Source: a virus. From it: a stretch of 44,944 nucleotides of DNA. Numbering within the stretch: position 1 is the stretch's first letter; the number at the start of each line of letters is the position of its first letter. A model generated the notes under the pieces. The model made no database searches and had not been told where the DNA came from. It saw nothing but the letters and a program-made list of their open reading frames with translations. The position numbers and the translations under genes were made by a program. Below are positions 1 to 9,756 of the stretch, in pieces. The stretch is taken from the IMG/VR virus record IMGVR_UViG_3300008267_000295, positions 42,368 to 87,311 of that record. One strand, 5' to 3'.

Positions 1-387
1 CTTGGTGTAACCGAACTAGTTGGAGTAACAGATGGTGTTTCGCTCGGCGTAACACTTGGTGTAACAGAACTTGTGGGTGTAACACTTGGTGTTTCACTTG
101 GAGTTACTGATGGAGTAATACTTGATGTTGGAGTAACTGACGGAGTTATACTTGGTGTAACCGAACTAGTTGGAGTAACAGATGGTGTTTCGCTCGGCGT
201 AACACTTGGAGTTTCGCTCGGTGTAACAGATGGTGTTTCACTTGGAGTTACTGATGGAGTAATACTTGATGTTGGAGTAACCGATGGAGTTGATGTTGGA
301 GTAACATCAGGTGTTTCAGTTGGAGTAACAGATGGTGTGGATGTTACTGTTGGTGTGGATGTTACTGTTGGTGTGGATGTTACTGTT
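1..387. repeat. Direct DNA repeats inside the TPS-repeat gene
   Basis: Bases 1-58 recur exactly at 151-208. Bases 91-137 recur at 235-281. An 18-base unit (ggtgtggatgttactgtt) is present three times in tandem at 334-351, 352-369 and 370-387. All periods are multiples of three, so copies can be gained or lost without breaking the frame. Confidence 0.85.
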
Positions 388-722
388 GGAGTAATTGAAG
401 GCGTTCTTGATGGTGTTGCCGTTCTTGATGGCGTCTTTGTGGGTGTCGGAGTAAGTGTCGGAGTAATTGAAGGCGTTGGAGTCGCAGATGGTGTTACTGT
501 TGGTGTTGGTGTTGGTGAAGGTGTCGGACATGGTATTTCCGCGACACAGGTTTTATCCAATGAAGGAAAGAAAACTGAATATGTTCCTAAATAATAATTT
601 GTTTCGTAATAATATGGCATTACGACAGTACCAACGTTTATTGTACCGCCCGTGCAAGGATAAAATGTTATGATTCCAGTTTCACCATCGAAATTACCCG
701 TGTTTATCTTTATTAATGCCAT
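1..722 (-). CDS. TPS-repeat virion-associated protein (N-terminal part, runs off window)
   Basis: The reading frame starts at ATG 720-722 ([11 protein letters not shown]) and stays open to the window edge, giving 240 codons with no stop, so the gene is truncated by the window. Residues 1 to about 65 form an ordinary folded-looking head. From about residue 66 ([15 protein letters not shown]) the rest is a low-complexity Thr/Pro/Ser array of units such as TPSVTPS, TPSETPS and TPTSSVTPS. Such arrays are common in secreted or virion-displayed proteins as extended linkers. The gene lies downstream of the tail/baseplate cascade in the same direction, so a tail fibre or decoration role is plausible but unproven. 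The open frames on the plus strand here are shadows of this repeat. Confidence 0.75.
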   Translation of the reverse strand, partial: MALIKINTGNFDGETGIITFYPCTGGTINVGTVVMPYYYETNYYLGTYSVFFPSLDKTCVAEIPCPTPSPTPTPTVTPSATPTPSITPTLTPTPTKTPSRTATPSRTPSITPTVTSTPTVTSTPTVTSTPSVTPTETPDVTPTSTPSVTPTSSITPSVTPSETPSVTPSETPSVTPSETPSVTPTSSVTPSITPSVTPTSSITPSVTPSETPSVTPTSSVTPSVTPSETPSVTPTSSVTP

Positions 723-814
723 TTAAAAATATGCTGTTGTCTATATGTATTTTTATTTTAAAAATATAATCAGTTAATGTTAGAAAATCAATGTATTTTT
801 TTTTAATAATCATA

Positions 815-3800
815 TTAACAACCGATAATTGAGCCGGATAATTCTTCGTTGGTTGGCTCATTTGGACACAAATTCTCATCAACATAATATTGACCTAAAT
901 TAAAATTCGTATTTGGATGAATTTCATACTTGTGTCTCATTAAAACTTGATGGTTAGTGTTGCCATTGAAAACAACAATAAATTCTTCGTCAATTGGATT
1001 TCCATCCAAATTAAAGTTTATGTTGAAGTATAAATTAGATTCGCAATAATTTAAATCAACGTTAATAACCTCAATTAAGTTACCATATTGATTCATCAAA
1101 TAATCTCCATGATTATATAATTCTTTTGGGTGGTCACAACATGGTTCTACAAAATCAGATGGTCTTATTTGTAATTCTTCAGGAAATCTATCGTCAAAAA
1201 AATACAATCCGTTTGTTGGAACTCCAAAATTTTCAACAAGTTTATTTGTATAAACTCTAAGTTGTGTTGTGGGTAACACTTCAAAAACTTCGTAATTACC
1301 ATTAGATGTTTGACCAGTTATTAAACTATTTTTAACCGATGCTAAACATTCAATATCAATAATTTCTAATTTTACATAACTAAATGTAAATGAATAACCT
1401 GAATTAGGTCCATCTAATATCTGCTGGTGGGTGTAACTAGTACATGGTAAATAATTTGCAGATAAAATAAATTCGCCAACATTTAAGTCACAAGTATTTT
1501 TTTCTGTAATTGTACCACCACTGATATAATTTTGAATATCTTGGTAGGTTGTGGTTTCATTTATGGTTAATCCACTATCAATAACCAAAACAGTTGAATC
1601 ACACTTAATTCCGTAATTAAAGTTTGATTTATACTCAACTTTAGGTTGTATGGTATAACCAGTGTAGTTATCGCAATAAGTTGCTCCTGAAAAAGCTGAG
1701 ATTGGGTTACCTATTGTTCCTTGATACCCAACAATATTAAACAATTCAACGTGACTTTTCCCATTTGGTTCGGGACATGGGTCGTGTTCGACTTTAGCTT
1801 GTAACCCTTCTATTTTAAATTTAACTTCTTTGTTTGCTGCGTCTACGATATTAAAATTAATAATATCATTTTCGGTAACACCCGTTAATTTGAATATACA
1901 ATCACTTATTTTTTCGATATAGACATCAGCATTTTGGTTATTTCCACTTACACAATTCGCGTAAATGTAAAATGGCCAGTCTGAACCTTCTTGTACACCT
2001 GTTTTGTAACCAATAACCTCAATAAATAAATCAGTGGTCATTGTACATCCACTTGGAGTTTCACAATATGATTGATTGTCACCATAAACATGAACACTCA
2101 TACCATTTGAATTTTTTACGATGTCGTAATCGGACTCAAATCTATAGTCAAAATATTCACTAACCGAACATTCGTTTGGTCCCAATTTAACGGATGAAAA
2201 TTTAACTTTTTCTATACCATTCTCATCAACAAATGTTTCATATTTAATTAATAGTATTGTTTCTGAATAGTAAGTTTGACCCGTAGTTCCTGTAAATGGT
2301 GCGTATGGTTCATAACCAGCACTATTTCTTGTGATTGTTATATCGTTAATTAATTCTTCTAATGCGCTCAACCACAATTCTTTAATTTTAACAGGGTCGG
2401 GTAATAAATAATCTTTATAATCACATATTAAAGATAAATTAACTGTATCACCACTAGTTACTCCACTTGTACATCCGGTAAAAGGTTGTGGGTCAAACAA
2501 TTTTGCACTTGTTGACGTATTTGATGTACCACTGACAACAACATACATTGAAGAAGTTAAACCACTATAGTCAGCTCCACCATATACAATACCATCAATC
2601 TCAATTATTGGATAATATGTCATGCCGGTTAGATTTAATAAACCTCTAAAATTTACTTCCTCACCTAAAATATTTTCTAAATCTTCTTCGATTATGTTTT
2701 CAAAATTAGGATACAATTCTTCAATAAACTGAATCGGTTGACAGTCGAATTTGTATTGATATTTGGGTCTACCAAAAACATTATTTTCAATTAAATTACC
2801 ACCTGTCCATAATGTTGTGGATGGTACTAATTGTTCAACTAATTGTGGCCAATATGGTGATACTTTCTCAACAAATTCGGTTACATTAATCTGATGATAT
2901 GGTGTGAAACCCGTTGTCTGTGATATATAATCTCTGTATACATCCTCAAGTTCGATGTAATTTTTTTTGTAACGAATTTTATTCGAATTTGTTACAAGAG
3001 TGTGTATGAAAGTATCTAAAAATTCTGCAAAAGTTTTACCAGTTTGTGGTGGTAAAGTATTTGTTCCAAATGATATTTCTAACTCCGAACTTTGTCTAAA
3101 AATATCATAATCTATACCTCTAGCTGGTGATATATAAATTCCAATATTTTTTCTATTTAAAATTAATAATGAATCATCTTCAATTTGTTGACCTTTATTG
3201 TTATCAACATCTAAAACAAGATTATAACCTGTGTCTAAACCCGGTAATGTTCTATATTGATTAAAATATTCTTCACCATATGAATATGACTTATTTTTTG
3301 TTAAAATAGTCTTTGTTCTACCAGTCAGAACCGAATTTTCAGTATCTAAAACAAGGGGTGAACGGTGATTTAATGTTATATCATACCAACCTGAACCTTT
3401 TTGATAAAAAATACCCTCAGTTTCATTAAATGCTCTTCTTGGTAAACCTGTAATTTCATCAACAGGATACCCTTCTCTATTGTAGGTCGTTGATGCTGTA
3501 AATGAAACTTGTGAATATGTGAAACCAGTTGAATCAAAAGTCGCATATGAATATACTTTATTACCTTGGATAACATCATATATGTCTTGTTGTAAATCAA
3601 AACTAGCAGGTATTGAAGTTACTCGATAAATGTATTCATCAATTTTAATTAATGGTTCGGGTGCTCCCAAAAATTTAAGGAAAAAATCGATAGATGCTCT
3701 AGTTCCTTTTGATTTGTATATGTATGCTAAGTTTACTAAAATTCTTCTATAAAATTCGTATTCAGCATCTATTAAATTGGAACCTGTTGGAACACCACCA

Positions 3801-5056
3801 TAATTAGATTCAATTCTTGAGTATAGAACATCTTCTAATTTTTTTTGGTCAAATAAATTAATTGTTGATAAACCTAAATTTTCTGCCAAATTTTTTAATA
3901 AAATGTCAGGAATATTGTTGATTTTATCATACGACACATTCCTCATATAAGCAATGTTGTCTATATATTTTTTTACACTATCAAAACTTTGTCCATATAA
4001 TTGAAAGACACTCTCAGCTCTTTTGTCTTCAGTATCGAATTCAAAAAGTTGTGGTGCCGCCAAAAATCTAACCATTAAATTAGATTTAAAGTCATCTATT
4101 TCATCAGCAATGTCACTTAAATTTGAAACATATATGTCAAAATCAATACCTATAATTTGAATGTTAAAACCATCACCAGCAATTGGCCATGAATATTGAA
4201 CATCAACCAACGATGTTTTAGAACCATCTAAACTGTCTTTTGGTACTTTAAATGATGATGTGTATATTGGGTCGGTTTCCCTATTTAAAAGTGATTCTTC
4301 TAAATCGTCTAATCCTAAAAAAAATTCTTCAACTAAACCATCATTTGGTCTAATTAAAATATTTTGTGAATATGTTGTACCAGTAAAAGGATTACCGTAA
4401 ACTCTTAATTCTATTTTATTAAGATTATTTGGTTCGGTATATTCTAATATTGGGTATGGTGTTTTATTTATATCTAAAACATATTTTGTAAATGAGGAAT
4501 AAAAATTACGTAACTCATTTTCCGTTTCCGGTTTAACAACAGAAATAGGTTCAATTAATTGAATTTCAAATGGGTTAAATAATTTACTTCTTTCAATAAA
4601 TAAAGTAGTAACATTTGTACTATCATTATATGTAATGTTGTCGGCACTAAATGGTGAATTACCAATCGGACTATTTGCAATAACGGAAAGACCCGCAGGA
4701 AACTTCTCAACGATTCTCGTTATAGAAACTAATATTCTACTTTTTAACGAACCAAATAATGATTTATCACCATATTTTTTATTTCCTCTAAACCTTACCT
4801 CATCTGTTCTTTTTTTTGAAGTTTTAGATGTTGTTGTTTGAACCCCTTCATTCTCTTTTAATGTTCCTAAAGTTAGAAATTCAGAAAATGGGTTACTTTT
4901 AAATGTTTTTGAGTCTTTTTGAGGAATAATTTTATCAATAGCGAAGACTGTATTAGTAAGCGCAGATGTTCCATCGGTTAATTGTCTACCAACTAAAAAA
5001 TCATTAAATGTTTCCGCTCCACTAGCCGCTTGACTTGGTACTTTCCTTTTTGCCAT
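815..5056 (-). CDS. Large baseplate/tail protein with a tail-protein-I-like segment
   Basis: This 1413-residue protein begins MAKRKVPSQAASG; its ATG overlaps the upstream stop by one base (TAATG), so the two are translationally coupled. Around residues 430-470 the stretch with YRRILVNLAYIYKSKGT followed by RASIDFFLKFLGAP resembles the KGT motif of phage tail protein I / baseplate wedge proteins that sit after gp6/gpJ. The C-terminal half has many Thr/Gly-rich beta-type segments and scattered cysteines. Its position at the end of the gp25-gp6 wedge cascade supports a baseplate or tail-fibre attachment role, possibly the gp7 position of T4. I do not recognise the whole protein. Confidence 0.75.
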   Translation of the reverse strand: MAKRKVPSQAASGAETFNDFLVGRQLTDGTSALTNTVFAIDKIIPQKDSKTFKSNPFSEFLTLGTLKENEGVQTTTSKTSKKRTDEVRFRGNKKYGDKSLFGSLKSRILVSITRIVEKFPAGLSVIANSPIGNSPFSADNITYNDSTNVTTLFIERSKLFNPFEIQLIEPISVVKPETENELRNFYSSFTKYVLDINKTPYPILEYTEPNNLNKIELRVYGNPFTGTTYSQNILIRPNDGLVEEFFLGLDDLEESLLNRETDPIYTSSFKVPKDSLDGSKTSLVDVQYSWPIAGDGFNIQIIGIDFDIYVSNLSDIADEIDDFKSNLMVRFLAAPQLFEFDTEDKRAESVFQLYGQSFDSVKKYIDNIAYMRNVSYDKINNIPDILLKNLAENLGLSTINLFDQKKLEDVLYSRIESNYGGVPTGSNLIDAEYEFYRRILVNLAYIYKSKGTRASIDFFLKFLGAPEPLIKIDEYIYRVTSIPASFDLQQDIYDVIQGNKVYSYATFDSTGFTYSQVSFTASTTYNREGYPVDEITGLPRRAFNETEGIFYQKGSGWYDITLNHRSPLVLDTENSVLTGRTKTILTKNKSYSYGEEYFNQYRTLPGLDTGYNLVLDVDNNKGQQIEDDSLLILNRKNIGIYISPARGIDYDIFRQSSELEISFGTNTLPPQTGKTFAEFLDTFIHTLVTNSNKIRYKKNYIELEDVYRDYISQTTGFTPYHQINVTEFVEKVSPYWPQLVEQLVPSTTLWTGGNLIENNVFGRPKYQYKFDCQPIQFIEELYPNFENIIEEDLENILGEEVNFRGLLNLTGMTYYPIIEIDGIVYGGADYSGLTSSMYVVVSGTSNTSTSAKLFDPQPFTGCTSGVTSGDTVNLSLICDYKDYLLPDPVKIKELWLSALEELINDITITRNSAGYEPYAPFTGTTGQTYYSETILLIKYETFVDENGIEKVKFSSVKLGPNECSVSEYFDYRFESDYDIVKNSNGMSVHVYGDNQSYCETPSGCTMTTDLFIEVIGYKTGVQEGSDWPFYIYANCVSGNNQNADVYIEKISDCIFKLTGVTENDIINFNIVDAANKEVKFKIEGLQAKVEHDPCPEPNGKSHVELFNIVGYQGTIGNPISAFSGATYCDNYTGYTIQPKVEYKSNFNYGIKCDSTVLVIDSGLTINETTTYQDIQNYISGGTITEKNTCDLNVGEFILSANYLPCTSYTHQQILDGPNSGYSFTFSYVKLEIIDIECLASVKNSLITGQTSNGNYEVFEVLPTTQLRVYTNKLVENFGVPTNGLYFFDDRFPEELQIRPSDFVEPCCDHPKELYNHGDYLMNQYGNLIEVINVDLNYCESNLYFNINFNLDGNPIDEEFIVVFNGNTNHQVLMRHKYEIHPNTNFNLGQYYVDENLCPNEPTNEELSGSIIGC

Positions 5057-5976
5057 TATACTTCTGTAATAGTATCAAAATTTAGAGTTTCATCAATATC
5101 ATTTCTTTCCTCACGAACTTCATATAGTGTTTCATTAAATTCGTCTTTAACTTCGTAAAGATTGTATTGTCTATAGATGTTGTTATTGTTGTCGTATATG
5201 GTGTAGATACCTTGTGAAACTGCTTTACTTTGATTACCATACAATGCGTATGCAAGTGTAGAAGCATCATGTTCAACCATCTCAATTTCAATTGTGGTTG
5301 GGTTTAAGTATGTATTGGTTAAAATTATTTTTTGAGACGGTACACCAATAAACGGAACCGTATTTGGTTTGTTTGTAGGTGCCGATGAAGGTGTTACGGT
5401 TAAAAACATCAAATTCGTTGACTGTTCACTGTATTGATACCTTATAGCTTTTTGTGATGTGCTTGTTAAGTTTGAAACTATAGGTGTACAATAGAATGAT
5501 GATGTAACTATTCTATAAAAATTTGCAATTTTTTTGTTATCGGAAGAGTTTATGTACTCAATTCTATAACCTATTAACCCTTGTGGTGTGAATTTATTTC
5601 TATCTTCAGCCGGAACATTAGATAAATCAATAACCAATCCTCTAACAGATGGTAGTGATGCTAAAATTCCACAATCGGTAATACTAGTTCTTATTTGTTT
5701 TGGTCTGATATGTAATGTGTATATTCCTAAATCAGAAAAATCATCTGAACCTAATTTTAAGTTATATAAACCACCTAAAATCTCAACATTTGACGCATTT
5801 GTGTCATCAGTTGTTTCAGAATTATGAAAGACAGGAGTTAAAACATCTAAAGTGTTGAGTCTCTTCAATGTGACTGTAGATGTGGCATTCCTATCCGCTA
5901 CGTAATGAAAATATATTTCAACGTCTTCAGGTGATACATCTGATGGTCTAATTATACCGTAACTTCCTACTGCCAT
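5056..5976 (-). CDS. Conserved-looking tail/baseplate protein, unknown function
   Basis: A 306-residue protein starting MAVGSYGIIRPSDVSPEDVE. It has no signal peptide, no membrane segment and no catalytic motif that I can see. It is rich in beta-type sequence with Asn/Thr/Ser, and ends in an acidic tail (EVREERNDIDETL). It overlaps the next gene by one base, and an ATATTTAT motif lies 11 bases before its ATG in a 24-base gap. The setting inside a cascade of baseplate genes suggests a structural role, perhaps an adaptor between the wedge and fibres. No function is assigned. Confidence 0.7.
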   Translation of the reverse strand: MAVGSYGIIRPSDVSPEDVEIYFHYVADRNATSTVTLKRLNTLDVLTPVFHNSETTDDTNASNVEILGGLYNLKLGSDDFSDLGIYTLHIRPKQIRTSITDCGILASLPSVRGLVIDLSNVPAEDRNKFTPQGLIGYRIEYINSSDNKKIANFYRIVTSSFYCTPIVSNLTSTSQKAIRYQYSEQSTNLMFLTVTPSSAPTNKPNTVPFIGVPSQKIILTNTYLNPTTIEIEMVEHDASTLAYALYGNQSKAVSQGIYTIYDNNNNIYRQYNLYEVKDEFNETLYEVREERNDIDETLNFDTITEV

Positions 5977-5987
5977 GTTTTTTTATA

Positions 5988-5995
5988 ATAAATAT
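5988..5995 (-). promoter_or_regulatory. ATATTTAT motif before the 306-residue tail gene
   Basis: Sense-strand ATATTTAT lies in the 24-base gap between two tail genes, 11 bases before the ATG. It is one of a set found before structural genes. The role (late promoter or translation-linked signal) is inferred. Confidence 0.4.
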
Positions 5996-6000
5996 GAAAA

Positions 6001-7170
6001 TTATTGTTTTCTGATATTGAAATATCCATTTCCATAGAATGTTAATTCGCCTGTGTTATCAATTTCAGATAATCTTAATGTTTTTTCGAGTACTCCTTGT
6101 TTTCCTCTTTCAACAAAAATATCCGAATAAATAACGGGTTCATCGATAAATCCTAAGAAATGTTCATTTCTGGTTATTAATGTATTAATAACTTCTTCTT
6201 TTGTAAAGCCTGAAGTTGTTCCTGTAATTGTTGTTACTCCGTCAGCAAAATCTTGATAATATAAATCATCAATTGTGTATGCACTGTACGATACACCGTT
6301 AAGTGTCCCCGTGGTGACACCCGTGTAGGTATTTGAACCGTATAATTTTTTATCACTAATTTTACTTTTACCTAATGCCGCATATGTAAATGTCGTGTAA
6401 CCGGTATATGTACCCCCATTATAATCGTAATCATTTAAATAATTTTGTGTTTGACCCGTAATGTTGGTATATGGAATTGTAAATCCTGAGAATGTACCCA
6501 AAGGATTTAAAACTGTAATATTTGACGGTATTTGTACAATTTTTTTAGTTTCAAATTGAGTCCATGGTGTGTTAATTGATATTGAAATTATAGTCTCACC
6601 GGTAGATGAGTAAGTTTTACTTGCGGTTATACCTGTAGTACTTAATATAGAAGTTGTTCCATCACCCCAATCAACAGTAAAATCTATTGAGTGGATTTCA
6701 GAAACTTTTGTTGTGTCAATTGTATTATAAACCTGTACAGTGTTTCCTGTTTGAGTATAAGAGAAGTTACATATTTGTTCCACTTGTTGTAACTCACCAT
6801 CAAATCCAACCATTACACCCATCTCGTCAACCGAGGTCTCTAAGAAAATTGGTAAATCATGGTCATCATACGCTTCTGATTTTGTTAATTCTTCCCAACC
6901 ATAAAGTTCAAGTGTTAAATCACAACCGTCATCACCATATGAATTTGTGGGAATTGTCGTTCCTGTCCACATATAATATCCCGACGGTACTGTACTACCG
7001 GTTATATTATAAACAATTAAACCATCTAAAGGGTCTAAATATTGAGATTCGGACCATTTAGTTAAACTACCAAAACTGTTGTACCAATAAGGTCCATCAG
7101 CCGAATACAATTTTAAATTAGGAATATTTTTCCTACGTATTTCATATTTTAATGGTGGTTTAATATCCAT
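6001..7170 (-). CDS. Tail-associated protein with a PKD-like segment
   Basis: A 389-residue protein starting MDIKPPLKYEIRRKNIPN. Residues about 163-202 contain FTVDWGDGTTS followed by a KTYSSTGETIISISI strand, the WGDG...Y pattern of PKD (Ig-like beta-sandwich) domains often found in surface and tail proteins. The remainder is Thr/Gly/Tyr-rich. The ATG overlaps the TAA of the preceding gene by one base. A receptor-facing or structural tail role fits the context. The PKD assignment rests on the motif only. Confidence 0.65.
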   Translation of the reverse strand: MDIKPPLKYEIRRKNIPNLKLYSADGPYWYNSFGSLTKWSESQYLDPLDGLIVYNITGSTVPSGYYMWTGTTIPTNSYGDDGCDLTLELYGWEELTKSEAYDDHDLPIFLETSVDEMGVMVGFDGELQQVEQICNFSYTQTGNTVQVYNTIDTTKVSEIHSIDFTVDWGDGTTSILSTTGITASKTYSSTGETIISISINTPWTQFETKKIVQIPSNITVLNPLGTFSGFTIPYTNITGQTQNYLNDYDYNGGTYTGYTTFTYAALGKSKISDKKLYGSNTYTGVTTGTLNGVSYSAYTIDDLYYQDFADGVTTITGTTSGFTKEEVINTLITRNEHFLGFIDEPVIYSDIFVERGKQGVLEKTLRLSEIDNTGELTFYGNGYFNIRKQ

Positions 7171-7994
7171 TATTTTTTTCTTTCATAAAAATTTATCGGA
7201 GATACAACTTGTCCTCTTCTTGAACCTATTGAACCATTATATTCATATATGATGTATGAGTAATCTGTTCTATCAATAATTACTTTGTAATATACATCCT
7301 CTTCTTCAACAATATCCTCAGCCAATGTCATTGATTTATTTACAAAGTCGATAACACTACCATCTTTTGCATTGTAATATTTTACAGTCATATAGAATGT
7401 GTTACCTGTTATATTAGTCTCACTAAACGGTGAATCATCTGCAAACCAAAAGAGATACATATTTTCAGTATTTCTATAGTTTGAACCATTGAAGACAGGT
7501 ACATTAACAAAATCATTTAATGGATATGTGAATCCACTTGGTATTCCAGTAAAATATACTTTTTCACCTAATGGTAATATTAAATTTTTAGAAAAAACCA
7601 ATCTCCTATTTGTCTGATTTGGTGATTCATCATTACTTGTTTTATAAAATTCTAACCTAAAAAAACTTTCAGTTGATTGTCTTAACATTTTAGAGTTTTC
7701 CTCTAATGTAATTCCAACCGCCTCGTAGTTTTGTACATAGTTTCCTGAATTATTTAAAAAATAAAAACTATACCATATGTCTGTTTGATTAAATGTTGTT
7801 CCTGAAGTTGAGGTAACAGAATATGGTGAATGGATATATCTAACAGTTTCGTAATTTTCAGTTGGGTTAATAATCTCGTAAAGAATTTCTTGTTCCATTT
7901 GTTGAGCATTATCAGTCCAACCCAAATCTGTTTTAAAATTTTGGGTTGATGAAACTAAAATACTTTGGTCATTATCTTTTACTAAAATTTTCAT
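7170..7994 (-). CDS. Tail/baseplate cascade protein, unknown function
   Basis: A 274-residue protein starting MKILVKDNDQSILVSS. It looks like an all-beta soluble protein with aromatic-rich strands (YSFYFLNNSGNYVQNY, MYLFWFADDSPF) and no signal or membrane segment. It is packed between two genes with one-base spacing on one side and a one-base overlap on the other, so it is clearly co-translated with the tail cascade. I do not recognise the family. Virion structural protein is the best guess. Confidence 0.65.
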   Translation of the reverse strand: MKILVKDNDQSILVSSTQNFKTDLGWTDNAQQMEQEILYEIINPTENYETVRYIHSPYSVTSTSGTTFNQTDIWYSFYFLNNSGNYVQNYEAVGITLEENSKMLRQSTESFFRLEFYKTSNDESPNQTNRRLVFSKNLILPLGEKVYFTGIPSGFTYPLNDFVNVPVFNGSNYRNTENMYLFWFADDSPFSETNITGNTFYMTVKYYNAKDGSVIDFVNKSMTLAEDIVEEEDVYYKVIIDRTDYSYIIYEYNGSIGSRRGQVVSPINFYERKK

Positions 7995-7995
7995 A

Positions 7996-9756
7996 TTAAC
8001 ACTTAAATCTATCCACTCTTTTAATTAAATCTTGTTTATTTTGATATATGTTTTCATTACGTAAATAGAAGTTAATATCACTTTTTACATAATGAAGATT
8101 ATTAATAAAGGGATAATTTGTACCAAACCCATCAGGGTCGATATATCCATGGTCATATAAATCTCTCCATTTCCACAATAATTCATCCTCAAAATATTTT
8201 GCATTTTGTGGTAAACCATATATTTGATTTGTAATTGAAGATTCAATGTATGGTGACAATTCTCTTAATTTTACTTTATGATGTGGTTGGTAAAACAACC
8301 CATACATATTTGTTAATGAACCGCCCGAAAAAGAAACAGTTGTTCCTGTTTGTCCATAATCAAAAACAAAAAGTGGATTTGAAAATCTATGATAAGCATC
8401 ACTAATTGTCCTTTCCTTTAATTCTGAACGGTTATATTCAATAAATCCACCGTTTAATATTGTATTTAGTGGTAATTCAGTACCACCCGTAAAGGTGTAT
8501 GTATTTGAATCAATAGTTTTAGTGAACGCTGTGGTGGGTATCGCCGTTTCTATACTGTCCGTACCATCAAAATATTCATCAACCCAAGTATTATGGAAAT
8601 TAAATTTCCACCCAACTTTTGGTGGGTATTCAAAAAATCCGTTTTTATTTGCTAAAATAACGGTAACATAAACTTCGGTTGGTAAATAACCTAAATTATT
8701 GGTCAATCCAGTTAAGACAAATGATTCTTTAAAATCGTAAATCATGGTTTCCATCATGTTTCTTTCAACCAAATAATCATTTACACCAGCACTGTTTTCT
8801 AATAATAACTTTCTTTCATTTTCCCATATTGAAGATTCGAAACCTATTTTATCTAAAATATAATCACTTTTTTCAGATAATGTTTTATGTTTATGTACAT
8901 AATATGTTGAGGTTGTCCCTGTTAGGTTATCCCTATCAATACATCTTTTACCAAAAACAACAGTTGTTAATGTTGTACCTAATGGTATTTCAGATTTAGA
9001 TATATCTAAAACAAATTTTTCAGACCTATATATTGAATCACCAACACTAATAATTGAAAAGGTTCTTCCACTTATATTGACACTATTGTTGAGTGTTCCA
9101 CCACTTATCGTGATATACTCACCGGCTAACATCCCGTGTTCTACAGGGCTTATTAATTTATATGTTGAACCATTGTCTTCAACCCTAAATGGTATTCCAT
9201 CTCCTGAAACAAAATCGAAAACTGTACCACCACTAAGGGTATATTTCATTGGAAAATTTTCGTCCTGACCATAAACATATGAAAGATAAATGTTCCAATT
9301 GTGATATGGTGCGTCAATACTTGATATTGGTATATGTGATGTTTCACCACTATATGTGATATTTGGTGTGTATAAACTTAAAGAGGATACTGTTTGTACC
9401 GGATTTGATTGTCTAACAACATCTTTTCTTAAAAATGCAAACTCATTGTATGGTATGAATCCATTAAAGTTGTTATCTCCACCATCACCAACTAAATATA
9501 ATTTTTCAAGTAAAGGTTCGTATTCACATGTTCCACTATAAAGGTTTCTAAAAACCATTCTAAGTTTTCCATGTATTTTATAGTTATCACTTTCATTCCT
9601 TTCTTTATTGAATAATTCAGCATTATTCAATATGATGGTTCTGTCACCTTCTCTTAGTAAGTTTTCGGTTTCATCTAAACCAATTCTAATATTTTGGTCT
9701 TGATTAATTGAGCCAAAAAATTTTTTAGATGGTAATATGATTCTTTTCTTATCCAT
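7996..9756 (-). CDS. Tail/baseplate structural protein, unknown function
   Basis: A 586-residue protein starting MDKKRIILPSKKFFGSINQDQ. The N-terminus has a charged segment (DETENLLREGDRTIILNNAELFNKER); the middle is Gly/Thr/Ser-rich beta-type sequence with repeated SGGT words (TLSGGTVF, TISGGTLN). Its ATG overlaps the stop of the large frameshifted gene upstream. The C-terminal part contains many Tyr/Phe/Asn (YPFINNLHYVKSDINFYLRNEN). No enzyme motif is visible. Position suggests a baseplate, fibre or fibre-adaptor component. Confidence 0.65.
   Translation of the reverse strand: MDKKRIILPSKKFFGSINQDQNIRIGLDETENLLREGDRTIILNNAELFNKERNESDNYKIHGKLRMVFRNLYSGTCEYEPLLEKLYLVGDGGDNNFNGFIPYNEFAFLRKDVVRQSNPVQTVSSLSLYTPNITYSGETSHIPISSIDAPYHNWNIYLSYVYGQDENFPMKYTLSGGTVFDFVSGDGIPFRVEDNGSTYKLISPVEHGMLAGEYITISGGTLNNSVNISGRTFSIISVGDSIYRSEKFVLDISKSEIPLGTTLTTVVFGKRCIDRDNLTGTTSTYYVHKHKTLSEKSDYILDKIGFESSIWENERKLLLENSAGVNDYLVERNMMETMIYDFKESFVLTGLTNNLGYLPTEVYVTVILANKNGFFEYPPKVGWKFNFHNTWVDEYFDGTDSIETAIPTTAFTKTIDSNTYTFTGGTELPLNTILNGGFIEYNRSELKERTISDAYHRFSNPLFVFDYGQTGTTVSFSGGSLTNMYGLFYQPHHKVKLRELSPYIESSITNQIYGLPQNAKYFEDELLWKWRDLYDHGYIDPDGFGTNYPFINNLHYVKSDINFYLRNENIYQNKQDLIKRVDRFKC

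Noticed and set aside
316-531. Minus-strand open frame rich in Asn/Ser/Thr ([11 protein letters not shown])
   Set aside because: Another frame of the same repeat DNA; it has no context of its own.
73-594. Plus-strand open frame with Gly/Val/Asp repeats ([14 protein letters not shown])
   Set aside because: It is the antisense of the TPS-repeat gene, whose minus-strand frame has a normal start and a coherent N-terminal domain; repeats with period three leave shadow frames open.
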